64,000 nt of DNA from Acidaminococcus hominis. Its GTDB lineage: Bacteria > Bacillota > Negativicutes > Acidaminococcales > Acidaminococcaceae. The stretch lies in the NCBI RefSeq assembly GCF_021044795.1, contig NZ_JAJNOP010000004.1; one strand, written 5' to 3'. Positions 24,672-33,133 of the stretch are shown here, in pieces (position 1 is the stretch's first letter; each line of letters begins with the position of its first letter). The position numbers and the translations under genes were made by a program. The notes under the pieces are model-generated. The model did no database searches. It was not told where the DNA came from and worked only from the letters and a program-made list of their open reading frames with translations.

Positions 24672-26738
24672 TTAGGCTTTTTCCTGCTTACTTTCCGCAA
24701 TAATTTTTTCTGCCAGTTTGGGCGGAACATCTTCGTAATGGTCGAACTTCATCTCGAAGGAGCCCGTGCCCTGGGTCAGGGCCCGCAGGTCCACGGCGTA
24801 GTCCAACACCTCGGCATAGGGAGCCTGGGCGTTGACGCAGGCCCGGCCATCTTCCAGGGTCTGCATGCCCAGAATCCGGCCCCGTTTGCCATTCAGGTCG
24901 GAAATCACGTCCCCGGTCATCCGTTCGTCGCAGTACACGTTCAGGTTATAATAGGGCTCCATAAGCACCGGCTTGGCCTGTTCGGCGGCCTTCTGGAAGG
25001 CCTGGTGGGAAGCCACCTTAAAGGCCATTTCCGAGGAGTCCACCGTATGGTAGGAACCGTCCAGCAGGCTGATTTTCAGGTCTACCACCGGATAGCCGGC
25101 CAGGATACCGTGTTTCATGGATTCCTTCATGCCCTTTTCCACCGCAGGAATATATTGATGGGGAATGGCCCCGCCAAAAATCTTATCCTCAAAGACGAAG
25201 CCGCTTCCCGGAGGCAGGGGTTCCATCTTGATGACCACATGGCCGTATTGGCCGTGGCCGCCAGTTTGTTTCTTGTACTTGCTTTCCGCGTCGGCGCTGC
25301 CCCGGATGGTTTCCCGGTATTCCACAATGGGCGCCTTCAGGTCAGCTTCCACACCGAATTTCCGCTGCATCCGTTCCATAATGATTTCCAGATGCTGGTC
25401 CCCCATGCCGCTGATCAGGGTTTCCTTGGTCACCGGGTTCCGGCTGACAATAATGGTAGGATCTTCTTCCGTCATCTTGGTCAGGGCGGAAGCAATCTTG
25501 TCCTCGTCCCCCTTCTTCTTGGGGTAGATGGCCCGGCTGTACATGGGCAGCGGGAAATCAATGGGCGGGAACAGGACCGGCACATTGGGGTCGCTCAGGG
25601 TATCCCCGGTAGCCGTAAATTGCAGGCGGGAGAGCACCCCAATATCCCCGGCCACAATCTGGTCCATGGGAATCTGGGTCTTGCCCCGGAGGGTAAAGAT
25701 ACCCGTCACCTTTTCGTTTTCTTCCCGGCTGGCGTTGTACACGGTGCTGTCCTTCTTGATGGTGCTGGAGAACACCCGGACAAAGCTGAGCCGGCCCACA
25801 AAGGGATCGGAGGTGGTCTTGAACACCAGGGCTGCCATGGCTGCGTTGGAGTCCTTGATTTCTTCTTCGCCGGTCTTAACATCCTTTACAATGAAGTCGT
25901 TCAAAATGGCCGGGAAGGTGTAGTCCACCACGGCGTTCAGGCAGCGGCCCAGACCGATGTTCTTATAGGCGGAACCGCAGAGCACCGGGAAAATCATTCC
26001 TTGGCGGATGCCCTTTACCAGGCAGCGCATAATGTCCTCGTCCGAAATGTCTTCCCCGTTCAGGTACCGTTCCATTACCGCATCATCGGCTTCCACCGCA
26101 GCTTCCACCATCTTGCTGTGGGCGTCTTCCACCCAGGCCTTCATATCGTCCGGCACTTCGATTTCGTCCGCTCCGTTGCCGTTGCCCCGATAGGCCTTCA
26201 TATTGAACACGTCAATGACGCCGCAGAAATTTTCTTCCTTGCCCAGGGGCAGTTCCAGGGGCAGTACTTCCTTGCCGATCTTGGCCCGCAGGTTGTTCAG
26301 GATATTGTCGTAGTCCGCGTTTTCCCGGTCCATCTTGTTGACGAAAATCAGCCGGGGCAGCCCCGCTTCTTCCGCCAGTTTCCAGCATTGCTCCGTGCCA
26401 ATCTGGACACCGCTGGTGGCGCTGACCACAATCAGCACGCTGTCCACAGCCCGGAAAGCACCCTTTACCTCGGCTACAAAGTCGGCAAAGCCCGGGGTAT
26501 CAATGAAATTGATCTTCACGTCCCGCCATTCCACCGGGGCCAAGGTGGCGCTGACAGAAACGCCCCGCTTGATTTCTTCCGGTTCAAAGTCCGTGGTGGT
26601 CTGGCCGTCTTCCACCTTGCACATCCGGCTGATGGACCCGCTGCGATACAGCAGTGCTTCCGTCAGGGAAGTGGTCCCGGCTCCGCCGTGTCCCACGATT
26701 GCTACGTTTCTGATTTTATCGCCTGTATACTCTTTCAC
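24672..26738 (-). CDS. Elongation factor G paralogue (EF-G2 type) with altered P-loop
   Basis: A 688-residue translational GTPase with the full EF-G layout: G domain, domain II, and domains III-V (HGQYGHVVIKMEP, GGAIPHQYIPAVEKG, YAVDLRALTQGTGSFEM). It is of the EF-G2 kind rather than the main translocase, which is normally encoded with rpsL/rpsG/tuf. The G1 loop reads GHGGAGTTS: threonine 22 replaces the nearly invariant lysine. G3 DTPGFADF and G4 NKMD are intact, while the switch I sequence (KRGVSVSATLAP) is the paralogue form. Translation starts at GTG 26738 behind AAGGGGGG. Its role in this organism is unknown. Confidence 0.9.
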   Translation of the reverse strand: MKEYTGDKIRNVAIVGHGGAGTTSLTEALLYRSGSISRMCKVEDGQTTTDFEPEEIKRGVSVSATLAPVEWRDVKINFIDTPGFADFVAEVKGAFRAVDSVLIVVSATSGVQIGTEQCWKLAEEAGLPRLIFVNKMDRENADYDNILNNLRAKIGKEVLPLELPLGKEENFCGVIDVFNMKAYRGNGNGADEIEVPDDMKAWVEDAHSKMVEAAVEADDAVMERYLNGEDISDEDIMRCLVKGIRQGMIFPVLCGSAYKNIGLGRCLNAVVDYTFPAILNDFIVKDVKTGEEEIKDSNAAMAALVFKTTSDPFVGRLSFVRVFSSTIKKDSTVYNASREENEKVTGIFTLRGKTQIPMDQIVAGDIGVLSRLQFTATGDTLSDPNVPVLFPPIDFPLPMYSRAIYPKKKGDEDKIASALTKMTEEDPTIIVSRNPVTKETLISGMGDQHLEIIMERMQRKFGVEADLKAPIVEYRETIRGSADAESKYKKQTGGHGQYGHVVIKMEPLPPGSGFVFEDKIFGGAIPHQYIPAVEKGMKESMKHGILAGYPVVDLKISLLDGSYHTVDSSEMAFKVASHQAFQKAAEQAKPVLMEPYYNLNVYCDERMTGDVISDLNGKRGRILGMQTLEDGRACVNAQAPYAEVLDYAVDLRALTQGTGSFEMKFDHYEDVPPKLAEKIIAESKQEKA

Positions 26739-26893
26739 AATAAGCCCCCCTTAATCGGTAATCACAAACATCTGATGACTTTTTTCGGGTGCAGTGGGCC
26801 CTTTTCCTGCAAAGACCGGGTAAAGTTCTGAATTTTCTTCAAATAACAGGAATTTTTGTAAGGAAAGATACACAAAAAAGTTTTTCGGTAAAC

Positions 26894-26926
26894 AAAAAAG
26901 CCCTCCAGCAGCAGTTCTGCCAGAGG
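26894..26926 (-). terminator. Terminator of the TVP38-family gene
   Basis: CCTCTGGCAG pairs with CTGCTGGAGG (with two G-U pairs) around a 5-base loop and is followed by GCTTTTTTG on the minus strand. Confidence 0.8.
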
Positions 26927-26933
26927 ACGTTCT

Positions 26934-27680
26934 TCAGGCTTTGGGCTTTTTGTGCCGTTTGTATTGGACATAGAGCAGGGTGCCGTAGGCCAGCACCACC
27001 AGGGTGGTGAGAATGGCCAACCGGTGCATATGCTCATGAAAGTTGACGATATCGTGGCCCACCACCACTTCCAAAAAGGTGGAGGGAAATTTTCCGAGAA
27101 AAGTGGCAATCACATAATCCCGCAGGCTCATCCGGCTGATGGCCCCCAGGCAGGTAAGAATCCCCGACGGAAAATAGGGCAGAGTCCTGGCCAGGGCCAT
27201 GACCACCAGGCCTTTGTCGCTGCTCATGTCATCGATTTTCTTCAGGTTGTTGCTTTTGATAATGACCTTTTCTGCTGTGGCCCGGAGAAAGTAGCGCATA
27301 ATCAGAAAGGAAATGATTACGCCCACGGACTCCGCCGCCCAGGAAATGGTAATGCCAATGGGCAGGCCAAACACCACTCCGTTGGCAGTAGACATGAAAA
27401 TGGAGGGCAGAAAGCCCGCCGCATTGATGAACACGTCCAGGAAAAAGCTGATGACAATGGCCCAGGGGCCATAGGAACGGAGAAAGCACACGGCTTCTTC
27501 CATGTCCCCGCCTTTCACCAGGTGGAACACGTGGCCATAAAAGGTGGGGTCAAGCACATTGATGAGATACAGCAGCAGAACCAGGGCTGCAAAGGCAATG
27601 AATTTAAAAACCCGGGCTTCACAGTGGTCCTTGCTTTTATTCTTTTGAGGTAGGGTACTGGGATCTTGGTCTGGGGTCAT
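26934..27680 (-). CDS. TVP38/TMEM64 family membrane protein
   Basis: A 248-residue protein with about five or six membrane segments and the DedA/VTT-type core: FINAAGFLPSIFMSTANGVVFG, and RTLPYFPSGILTCLGAISRMSLRDYVIATFLGKFPSTF, where the G-x-x-x-S/proline pattern is characteristic. Relatives are thought to move phospholipids between membrane leaflets, but that is not established for this branch. It lies downstream of recG on the same strand with 87 bases between; the ribosome binding site (AGCAGG) is modest. Confidence 0.85.
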   Translation of the reverse strand: MTPDQDPSTLPQKNKSKDHCEARVFKFIAFAALVLLLYLINVLDPTFYGHVFHLVKGGDMEEAVCFLRSYGPWAIVISFFLDVFINAAGFLPSIFMSTANGVVFGLPIGITISWAAESVGVIISFLIMRYFLRATAEKVIIKSNNLKKIDDMSSDKGLVVMALARTLPYFPSGILTCLGAISRMSLRDYVIATFLGKFPSTFLEVVVGHDIVNFHEHMHRLAILTTLVVLAYGTLLYVQYKRHKKPKA

Positions 27681-27767
27681 AAGCGCCTGCTTTCTAGGGT
27701 CAGGTTGTGCAGGGCCAAAGGCGCCTGCAAGGAAGGTGGCTGTGCATTTATAGGCGAAGGCTGCCGC

Positions 27768-29831
27768 CTAGGCATTGAAAATCCGGTCAAAACGTCCGTC
27801 AAACTGGGTGGTGGCCGCAGCATTTTCCACAAAAGCCGCCGTCTCGGGGTCGTGCATGGCCCAAAGGGCTGCTTTCCGGGCTTCCACCAAAGTATCTGCA
27901 TCTCGTAGTATATCAGCTATATAAAGGTCCGACAACCCATGTTGACGCAGTCCGAAGAATTGGCCAGCGCCCCGGAGCTCCAGGTCCTTTTCTGCCAGGA
28001 GAAAGCCGTCGCTGCAGGTGCGCATAATCTGGAGCCGTTCCAGGGTCACCGGATTCTGGGAAGCCGTCAGCAGCACGCAGTAGGATTGGGCGCTGCCCCG
28101 GCCTACCCGGCCCCGGAGCTGGTGCATTTGGGCCAGGCCGAACCGGTCCGCACCCTCGATAATCATCAGGGTGGCGTTGGGTACGTTCACCCCTACCTCC
28201 ACCACCGTGGTGGTAATCAGCACCTTGGTTTTGCCCTTGACGAAGTCCTCCATCACCTGGTCCTTTTCCTCCGCCTTCAGCCGGCCGTGGAGCAGACCGC
28301 AGGGAATCCCCTTGAGATAGGTCTGGGTCAACTCGTCGTAGAGCTCCGAGGCGGCCTTGGCGTCCACCCCTTCCGATTCCTCAATCAGAGGACACACCAC
28401 GTAGCCCTGGTGGCCCTGCCGGATCTGGTGAATCAGCCCCTTGTAGACCCCGGGGCGCATATCTTCGGTATAGCACAGGGTCTGGACGGGTTTACGGCCC
28501 GGGGGCAGCCCCTTCATCAGGGAAACGTCCAAATCCCCGTACACCGTCAGGGCCAGGGTCCGGGGAATGGGGGTGGCCGTCATGATCAGCACATGGGGCG
28601 CCGCCGTGGACTTGTCCTGGAGCTTGGCCCGCTGGGCCACCCCAAACCGGTGCTGCTCGTCGGTGATGACCAGAGCCAGGGACTGGAACACCACTGCGTC
28701 CTGAATCAGGGCGTAGGTGCCCACCACCGCCTGGATGCTGCCGTCCGCCAGGCCTTCCAGCACTTCCCGGCGCTGCTTGGCGCTCAGGCTGCCGGTAAGC
28801 AGGGCCGTATGGATGCCCGCCGGTTCCAGCACCTTCTGCATTTCCTTGTAGTGCTGCTCTGCCAGGATTTCCGTAGGCGCCATCAGGCAGGTCTGGTAGC
28901 CATTTTCCACGGCCTTGGCCATGGCCAGAAGGGCCAGCGCCGTTTTGCCGGAGCCTACATCCCCCTGGACCAGCCGGTTCATGGGTTCCGTGCCCTGCAT
29001 ATCGTCGTCAATTTCCTGCCAGGCCTTTTTCTGGCTGGCGGTCAGCTCAAACCCCAGGTTGTGCTTCACCTGGAGCCACAGCTTTCCGTTGGGGCTCATT
29101 TTGATGCCGCTGTTTTCCTGTTTGATTTTCGTCCGGTGGTGCAGCAGCCCGCACTGGAGAAAGAACAGTTCCTCAAAAACAAAGCGCCGGGTAGCCTCGT
29201 CCAGGCGTTTGGGAGAACTGGGAAAATGGATGTTCCGCAGGGCTTCGTAGCGACCCAGAAAATGGTATTTCTCCATAATGGGCGCCGGCAGGCACTCGGG
29301 CAGTTCCTTTTTGGCCAAAGCCAGGGCCTGCTTTACGGCGCTGCGCACCTGGTTCTGGCTCAGGCCGCCGGTGAGGGCATAGGTGGGCAAAATCCCAGGC
29401 GCCGCCTGCTGCTCCTCCTTTACCGCCGACAGGGAAGCATTGGTCACGCTTTTGGCCGTGCGGCCCTGGGTCACCTTGCCGATGACCAGTACCTCCTCCC
29501 CGTTTTTCAAAAACCGCACCCCGTACACCTGGGGTCCGAACAGCATCACTTCCGCAAAGCCCGTGTCGTCCCCTACGGTAACCGTGGCGTATTTCATATT
29601 CCGGGCGCTGCGCCGCTGGTTCAGCCGGACAATCCGTCCCTTGAACAGCTGCATTTCCCCGTCCGTGGTCAATTCCTTGATGGTTTTTACATGGGAATAG
29701 TCCAGGTAGCAGCCCTGCCGGGGAAAATGGTTCAGCAGATCCCCAATGGTTTGTATGTTCAAGTTTTCGAATTCCAGGGCTTTTTTGGGCCCGATGCCTT
29801 TTAATTTGGTAATGGGTTCCTGCCACCACAT
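27768..29831 (-). CDS. recG: ATP-dependent DNA helicase RecG
   Basis: A 687-residue helicase that reverses stalled replication forks and migrates branched DNA. The N-terminal wedge/OB domain (about residues 60-160, with AEVMLFGPQVYGVRF) precedes the superfamily 2 motor: Walker A GDVGSGKTALALLAM, MAPTEILAEQHY, ITDEQHRFGV (DEQH box), TATPIPRTLALTVYGDLD and QLRGRVGRG. The C-terminus carries RGAGQFFGLRQHGL. ATG 29831 follows GAGGAGAG; the longer start at 29867 crosses the promoter region shared with rpmB. Confidence 0.96.
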   Translation of the reverse strand: MWWQEPITKLKGIGPKKALEFENLNIQTIGDLLNHFPRQGCYLDYSHVKTIKELTTDGEMQLFKGRIVRLNQRRSARNMKYATVTVGDDTGFAEVMLFGPQVYGVRFLKNGEEVLVIGKVTQGRTAKSVTNASLSAVKEEQQAAPGILPTYALTGGLSQNQVRSAVKQALALAKKELPECLPAPIMEKYHFLGRYEALRNIHFPSSPKRLDEATRRFVFEELFFLQCGLLHHRTKIKQENSGIKMSPNGKLWLQVKHNLGFELTASQKKAWQEIDDDMQGTEPMNRLVQGDVGSGKTALALLAMAKAVENGYQTCLMAPTEILAEQHYKEMQKVLEPAGIHTALLTGSLSAKQRREVLEGLADGSIQAVVGTYALIQDAVVFQSLALVITDEQHRFGVAQRAKLQDKSTAAPHVLIMTATPIPRTLALTVYGDLDVSLMKGLPPGRKPVQTLCYTEDMRPGVYKGLIHQIRQGHQGYVVCPLIEESEGVDAKAASELYDELTQTYLKGIPCGLLHGRLKAEEKDQVMEDFVKGKTKVLITTTVVEVGVNVPNATLMIIEGADRFGLAQMHQLRGRVGRGSAQSYCVLLTASQNPVTLERLQIMRTCSDGFLLAEKDLELRGAGQFFGLRQHGLSDLYIADILRDADTLVEARKAALWAMHDPETAAFVENAAATTQFDGRFDRIFNA

Positions 29832-29861
29832 CTTTTTTCTCTCCTCTTGCTGAAAATATAC

Positions 29862-29891
29862 TTGCATAAAACTAAGCGTATATGTTAGAAT
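29862..29891 (+). promoter_or_regulatory. Promoter of rpmB
   Basis: TTGCAT (29862-29867) and TAGAAT (29886-29891) on the plus strand with an 18-base spacer. The recG start lies just to the left on the other strand, so the intergenic region is divergent. Confidence 0.6.
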
Positions 29892-29950
29892 AGATACACT
29901 GATTTAAAAAAATGTAAAGCATTGCCTTATAACTAGAAGGAGGTGGGACC

Positions 29951-30142
29951 ATGGCATGCATCTGTGAAATCTGCAACAAAGGTGAGCTGTCCGGTAACAA
30001 CGTCAGCCATTCCAATAGACATGTAAAACGTTCTTGGAAACCTAACGTACAAAAGGTTAAAGCGGTGGTAGACGGTGAAGTAAAAAGCATCAACGTTTGC
30101 ACTCGCTGCTTACGTTCCGGCAAGGTAACCCGCGCCATCTAA
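29951..30142 (+). CDS. rpmB: 50S ribosomal protein L28, zinc-binding form
   Basis: A 63-residue L28. It carries two C-x2-C pairs (CEIC near the start and CTRC near residue 51), the zinc-containing C+ form of this protein. The core NNVSHSNRHVKRSWKPNVQ is well conserved. An AGGAGG lies 9 bases before the start. Single-gene unit with promoter and terminator; it is the only ribosomal protein gene here on the plus strand. Confidence 0.97.
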   Translation: MACICEICNKGELSGNNVSHSNRHVKRSWKPNVQKVKAVVDGEVKSINVCTRCLRSGKVTRAI

Positions 30143-30156
30143 GCTATAAAGCTGAG

Positions 30157-30189
30157 GGATCAGTTGTCATTGACAACTGGTCCTTTTTT
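30157..30189 (+). terminator. Terminator of rpmB
   Basis: GGATCAGTTGTC pairs with GACAACTGGTCC around a 3-base loop, then TTTTTT. Confidence 0.92.
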
Positions 30190-30223
30190 GTTGCGCAGTT
30201 TGGGCTGCGCCTACCCTTCTGCC

Positions 30224-30658
30224 CTAGTCCAGCTTCTGCCCGCAGTAGGGGCAAAAGGCCATGCCCACTGCCACGGCCTGACCGCACCGGCTGCAGATCC
30301 GCTGGTGCAGATAGGCGTCCACCTTCTGCTGGAACAGCTCCATGAACTGCTTGGTTTCCCGGTTTTGGGGCGTCAGGCTGTACACCTCCAGGTGTTTTTT
30401 GTGGATGTCCACAATCACCTGGCAGCCCTCCTCCAGCGGCTGCACCGCAAACGTCACGAATTTCCGCTTGGGCCGGCCAAACAGAAAGCTTTTTTCTTCC
30501 GTCAGCAGGGACCCAGAAAACAGATGCTGCTGATCGTCCTGGCTTTCTGCCTCAATGCCCATATCGGCAATGACCATAAGCCCCAGCTGCCAGGCAGCCT
30601 CCAGGGGAATCTGAAAAGCCTGCTGCACAAAACTGCCGCCGCTGCCATTTACACGCAT
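30224..30658 (-). CDS. Zinc-ribbon protein of unknown function
   Basis: A 144-residue soluble protein. The last 25 residues form a double-cysteine zinc ribbon (ICSRCGQAVAVGMAFCPYCGQKLD). The N-terminal 110 residues are a mixed alpha/beta region I do not recognise, with an FLFGRPKRKFVTFAVQPLEEG segment. Such a layout suggests nucleic acid or protein contact, but no function can be assigned. It starts with ATG 30658 behind AAAGGAGTAGG and runs towards rpmB, sharing the space between them with the rpmB terminator. Confidence 0.75.
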   Translation of the reverse strand: MRVNGSGGSFVQQAFQIPLEAAWQLGLMVIADMGIEAESQDDQQHLFSGSLLTEEKSFLFGRPKRKFVTFAVQPLEEGCQVIVDIHKKHLEVYSLTPQNRETKQFMELFQQKVDAYLHQRICSRCGQAVAVGMAFCPYCGQKLD

Positions 30659-30799
30659 ATTCCTACTCCTTTATACCAGCTGATAGGGAACGCCGTTCCC
30701 TGTTTTTCTTTCCCATACCCTGAAAACAGGGCTATCTTTATAATTCTACCATTTTTAGGACGCTTTGTCAGCAGTCCCCTTCCCTGCCCCTTCTTACGC

Positions 30800-30846
30800 A
30801 AAAAGACTTCCTGGCGCTCCTTACGGAGTTCCAGGAAGTCTTTTTT
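30800..30846 (-). terminator. Terminator of pnp
   Basis: GACTTCCTGG pairs with CCAGGAAGTC with an inner hairpin; runs of A and T on both sides make it usable from both strands. Confidence 0.88.
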
Positions 30847-30854
30847 GTCTAAAC

Positions 30855-32924
30855 TTACAGAGCAGCTTTTCTGGACAGGTTCATCCGGCCCTTGCTGTCG
30901 ATTTCCACCAGTTTCACGACGATTTCGTCGCCGACGCTGACCACGTCTTCCACCTTTTCCACCCGTTCCTTGGCCAGTTGGGAAATGTGTACCAGACCTT
31001 CACGGCCGGGCATGAATTCCACAAATGCGCCGAAGTTCATGATGCGGGTTACCTTACCGGTGTAGATCTTGCCCACTTCCGGTTCAGCAGTAATGCCTTT
31101 GATGGTGGCAATGGCCTTGTCAGCAGATTCGGAGTTCACGGCTGCAATGTAAACAGTACCATCGTCTTCGATATCGATCTTGGCACCCGTTTCTTCCACA
31201 ATCTTCTTGATTACCTTGCCCCCAGGTCCAATGATATCTTTGATCTTGTCCGGGTTCACCTTCAGGGTGGTAATCTTGGGAGCGTACTTCTTCAGTTCCT
31301 TGCGGGGTTCGGAGATGCATTCCAGCATCTTGCCCAGGATGAAGGCACGGCCTTTTTTGGCTTGGGCCAGGGCTTGCTGGAAGATTTCCTTGTTGATGCC
31401 GTCAATCTTGATATCCATCTGGATGGCGGTAATGCCTTTGGCAGTACCAGCAACCTTAAAGTCCATATCGCCCAGCGCATCTTCCAGCCCTTGGATATCG
31501 GTGAGGATGGTGAAGTGTTCGCCTTCCTTGACCAGACCCATGGCTACGCCGGAAACCGGAGCCTTAATGGGCACGCCGGCATCCATCAGGGACAGGGTGC
31601 TGGCGCAGACGCTGGCCATGGAGGAGGAACCGTTGGATTCCAGCACTTCAGATACCAGCCGAATGGTGTACGGGAATTCTTCTTCAGAAGGGATTACCGG
31701 CAGCAGACCCCGTTCTGCCAGGGCGCCGTGACCAATTTCCCGTCTGCCCGGGGAACGCAGGGGTTTGGTTTCGCCTACGCTGTAGGGCGGGAAGTTGTAG
31801 TGATGGATGTACCGTTTTACCAGTTCGGTACCCAGTCCGTCCAAGGTCTGGGCTTCCCGCAGGGGAGCCAGAGCCAGGCAGTTCAGTACCTGGGTCTGTC
31901 CACGGGTGAACAGGCTGCAGCCATGAGGCCGAGCCAGAAGACCTACTTCACAGCTGATGGGACGTACTTCATCCAAAGCACGGCCATCGGGACGAATCTT
32001 GTCCACGGAAATGGTATGGCGCACTACCGCTTTGATGAGCTTTTGGGTAATGTAGGCTACATCTACGGCGTTGTCCGGATACAGTTCGCTGAAATGTTCA
32101 GCGATTTCCATTTTTACTTCATCCACCATTTTTTCCCGATGGAGCTTGTCCGCATCCATCAGGGCAGCCTTCAGTTTGTCTTCGCCGTACAGGCGGATTT
32201 CTTCCACCAGTTCAGCAGGAGGCGTGTAAACGGGCACTTCCATCTTGGGTTTGCCCACTTCAGCCTGAATTTTTTCTTGGAATTCAACCAGTTTCTTGAT
32301 TTCCCCATGGGCGAACCAAATGGCGTCCAGCATGGTTTCTTCAGAAACTTCCTTGGCACCAGCTTCTACCATCAAAATGGCATCCTTGGTACCAGCCACA
32401 CACAGGTTCATTTCGCTGACCGCAGCCTGTTCTACCGTGGGGTTCACGATGAACTGGCCATCAATCAGGCCCACCCGAACACCTGCAATGGGGCCTTCGA
32501 AGGGAATATCGGAAATGGACAGGGCGCAGGAAGCACCAATCATAGCCGGAATGTCCGGAGCATTGTCGGGATCCACGGAAACGGCAGTGGCCACAATCTG
32601 TACGTCGTTGTGGTAGCCTTCCGGGAACATGGGACGAATGGGGCGGTCAATCAGACGGGAAGTCAGGATGGCCGTTTCTGCCGGGCGTCCTTCTCTCCGT
32701 AAAAAGCCTCCGGGAATCTTGCCCACGGCGTACATCTTTTCTTCAAAGTCCACCGTCAGCGGGAAAAAGTCAACGCCTTCCCGAGGGGTATCCGTCCCGG
32801 TGACGGCCACTACTACAGCCGTATCGCCGTAACGCACCAATACAGAACCATTGGCCTGCTTGGCAATTTTGCCGGTTTCAATCGTGAGAGTTCTTCCTCC
32901 CAGGTCCGTGCTAAATGTATGCAT
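30855..32924 (-). CDS. pnp: Polynucleotide phosphorylase
   Basis: A 689-residue exoribonuclease that degrades RNA from the 3' end using phosphate. Two RNase PH-like domains are visible (first: GDTAVVVAVTGTD, GGFLRREGRPAE, IDRPIRPMFPEGY; second: RPISCEVGLLARPHGCSLFTRGQTQ, PFEG.. and SMASVCASTLSLMDAGVP), followed by the KH domain (GPGGKVIKKIVEETGAKIDI) and the S1 domain (GKIYTGKVTRIMNFGAFVEFMPGREGLVHISQL). It ends soon after S1. ATG 32924 is 9 bases from AAGGAGG; the ATG at 32933 touches that site and is unlikely. Confidence 0.97.
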   Translation of the reverse strand: MHTFSTDLGGRTLTIETGKIAKQANGSVLVRYGDTAVVVAVTGTDTPREGVDFFPLTVDFEEKMYAVGKIPGGFLRREGRPAETAILTSRLIDRPIRPMFPEGYHNDVQIVATAVSVDPDNAPDIPAMIGASCALSISDIPFEGPIAGVRVGLIDGQFIVNPTVEQAAVSEMNLCVAGTKDAILMVEAGAKEVSEETMLDAIWFAHGEIKKLVEFQEKIQAEVGKPKMEVPVYTPPAELVEEIRLYGEDKLKAALMDADKLHREKMVDEVKMEIAEHFSELYPDNAVDVAYITQKLIKAVVRHTISVDKIRPDGRALDEVRPISCEVGLLARPHGCSLFTRGQTQVLNCLALAPLREAQTLDGLGTELVKRYIHHYNFPPYSVGETKPLRSPGRREIGHGALAERGLLPVIPSEEEFPYTIRLVSEVLESNGSSSMASVCASTLSLMDAGVPIKAPVSGVAMGLVKEGEHFTILTDIQGLEDALGDMDFKVAGTAKGITAIQMDIKIDGINKEIFQQALAQAKKGRAFILGKMLECISEPRKELKKYAPKITTLKVNPDKIKDIIGPGGKVIKKIVEETGAKIDIEDDGTVYIAAVNSESADKAIATIKGITAEPEVGKIYTGKVTRIMNFGAFVEFMPGREGLVHISQLAKERVEKVEDVVSVGDEIVVKLVEIDSKGRMNLSRKAAL

Positions 32925-32969
32925 CCTCTGCATCCTCCTTATGTTACACTCTTGACATGTATGTAAAAT

Positions 32970-32999
32970 ATTATACTACAGAAGTTGGAAAAACTACAA
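32970..32999 (-). promoter_or_regulatory. Promoter of pnp
   Basis: TTGTAG (32994-32999) and TATAAT (32970-32975) on the minus strand, spacer 18 bases. Confidence 0.6.
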
Positions 33000-33033
33000 T
33001 AAAAATCCCAGAAAGGTTCCCCCAGCAGTTGTG

Positions 33034-33078
33034 AAAAAGCCTGCACCCTGGGCGCCAGCGGCAGCACCAGAATGCAGG
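33034..33078 (-). terminator. Terminator of the flavodiiron protein gene
   Basis: CCTGCA (33073-33078 on minus) pairs with TGCAGG (33040-33045), with further pairing of the GC-rich centre, followed by CTTTTTC. Confidence 0.65.
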
Positions 33079-33133
33079 TGTACTTATTTGGGTATTTGGT
33101 TTTTCCCAGGGTTCTGCGGCAACTAGTCCGGGC

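Noticed and set aside
24738..26831. Plus-strand frame of 697 codons
   Set aside because: Exact shadow of the EF-G paralogue, rich in His, Gly and Gln as expected for antisense of biased codons.
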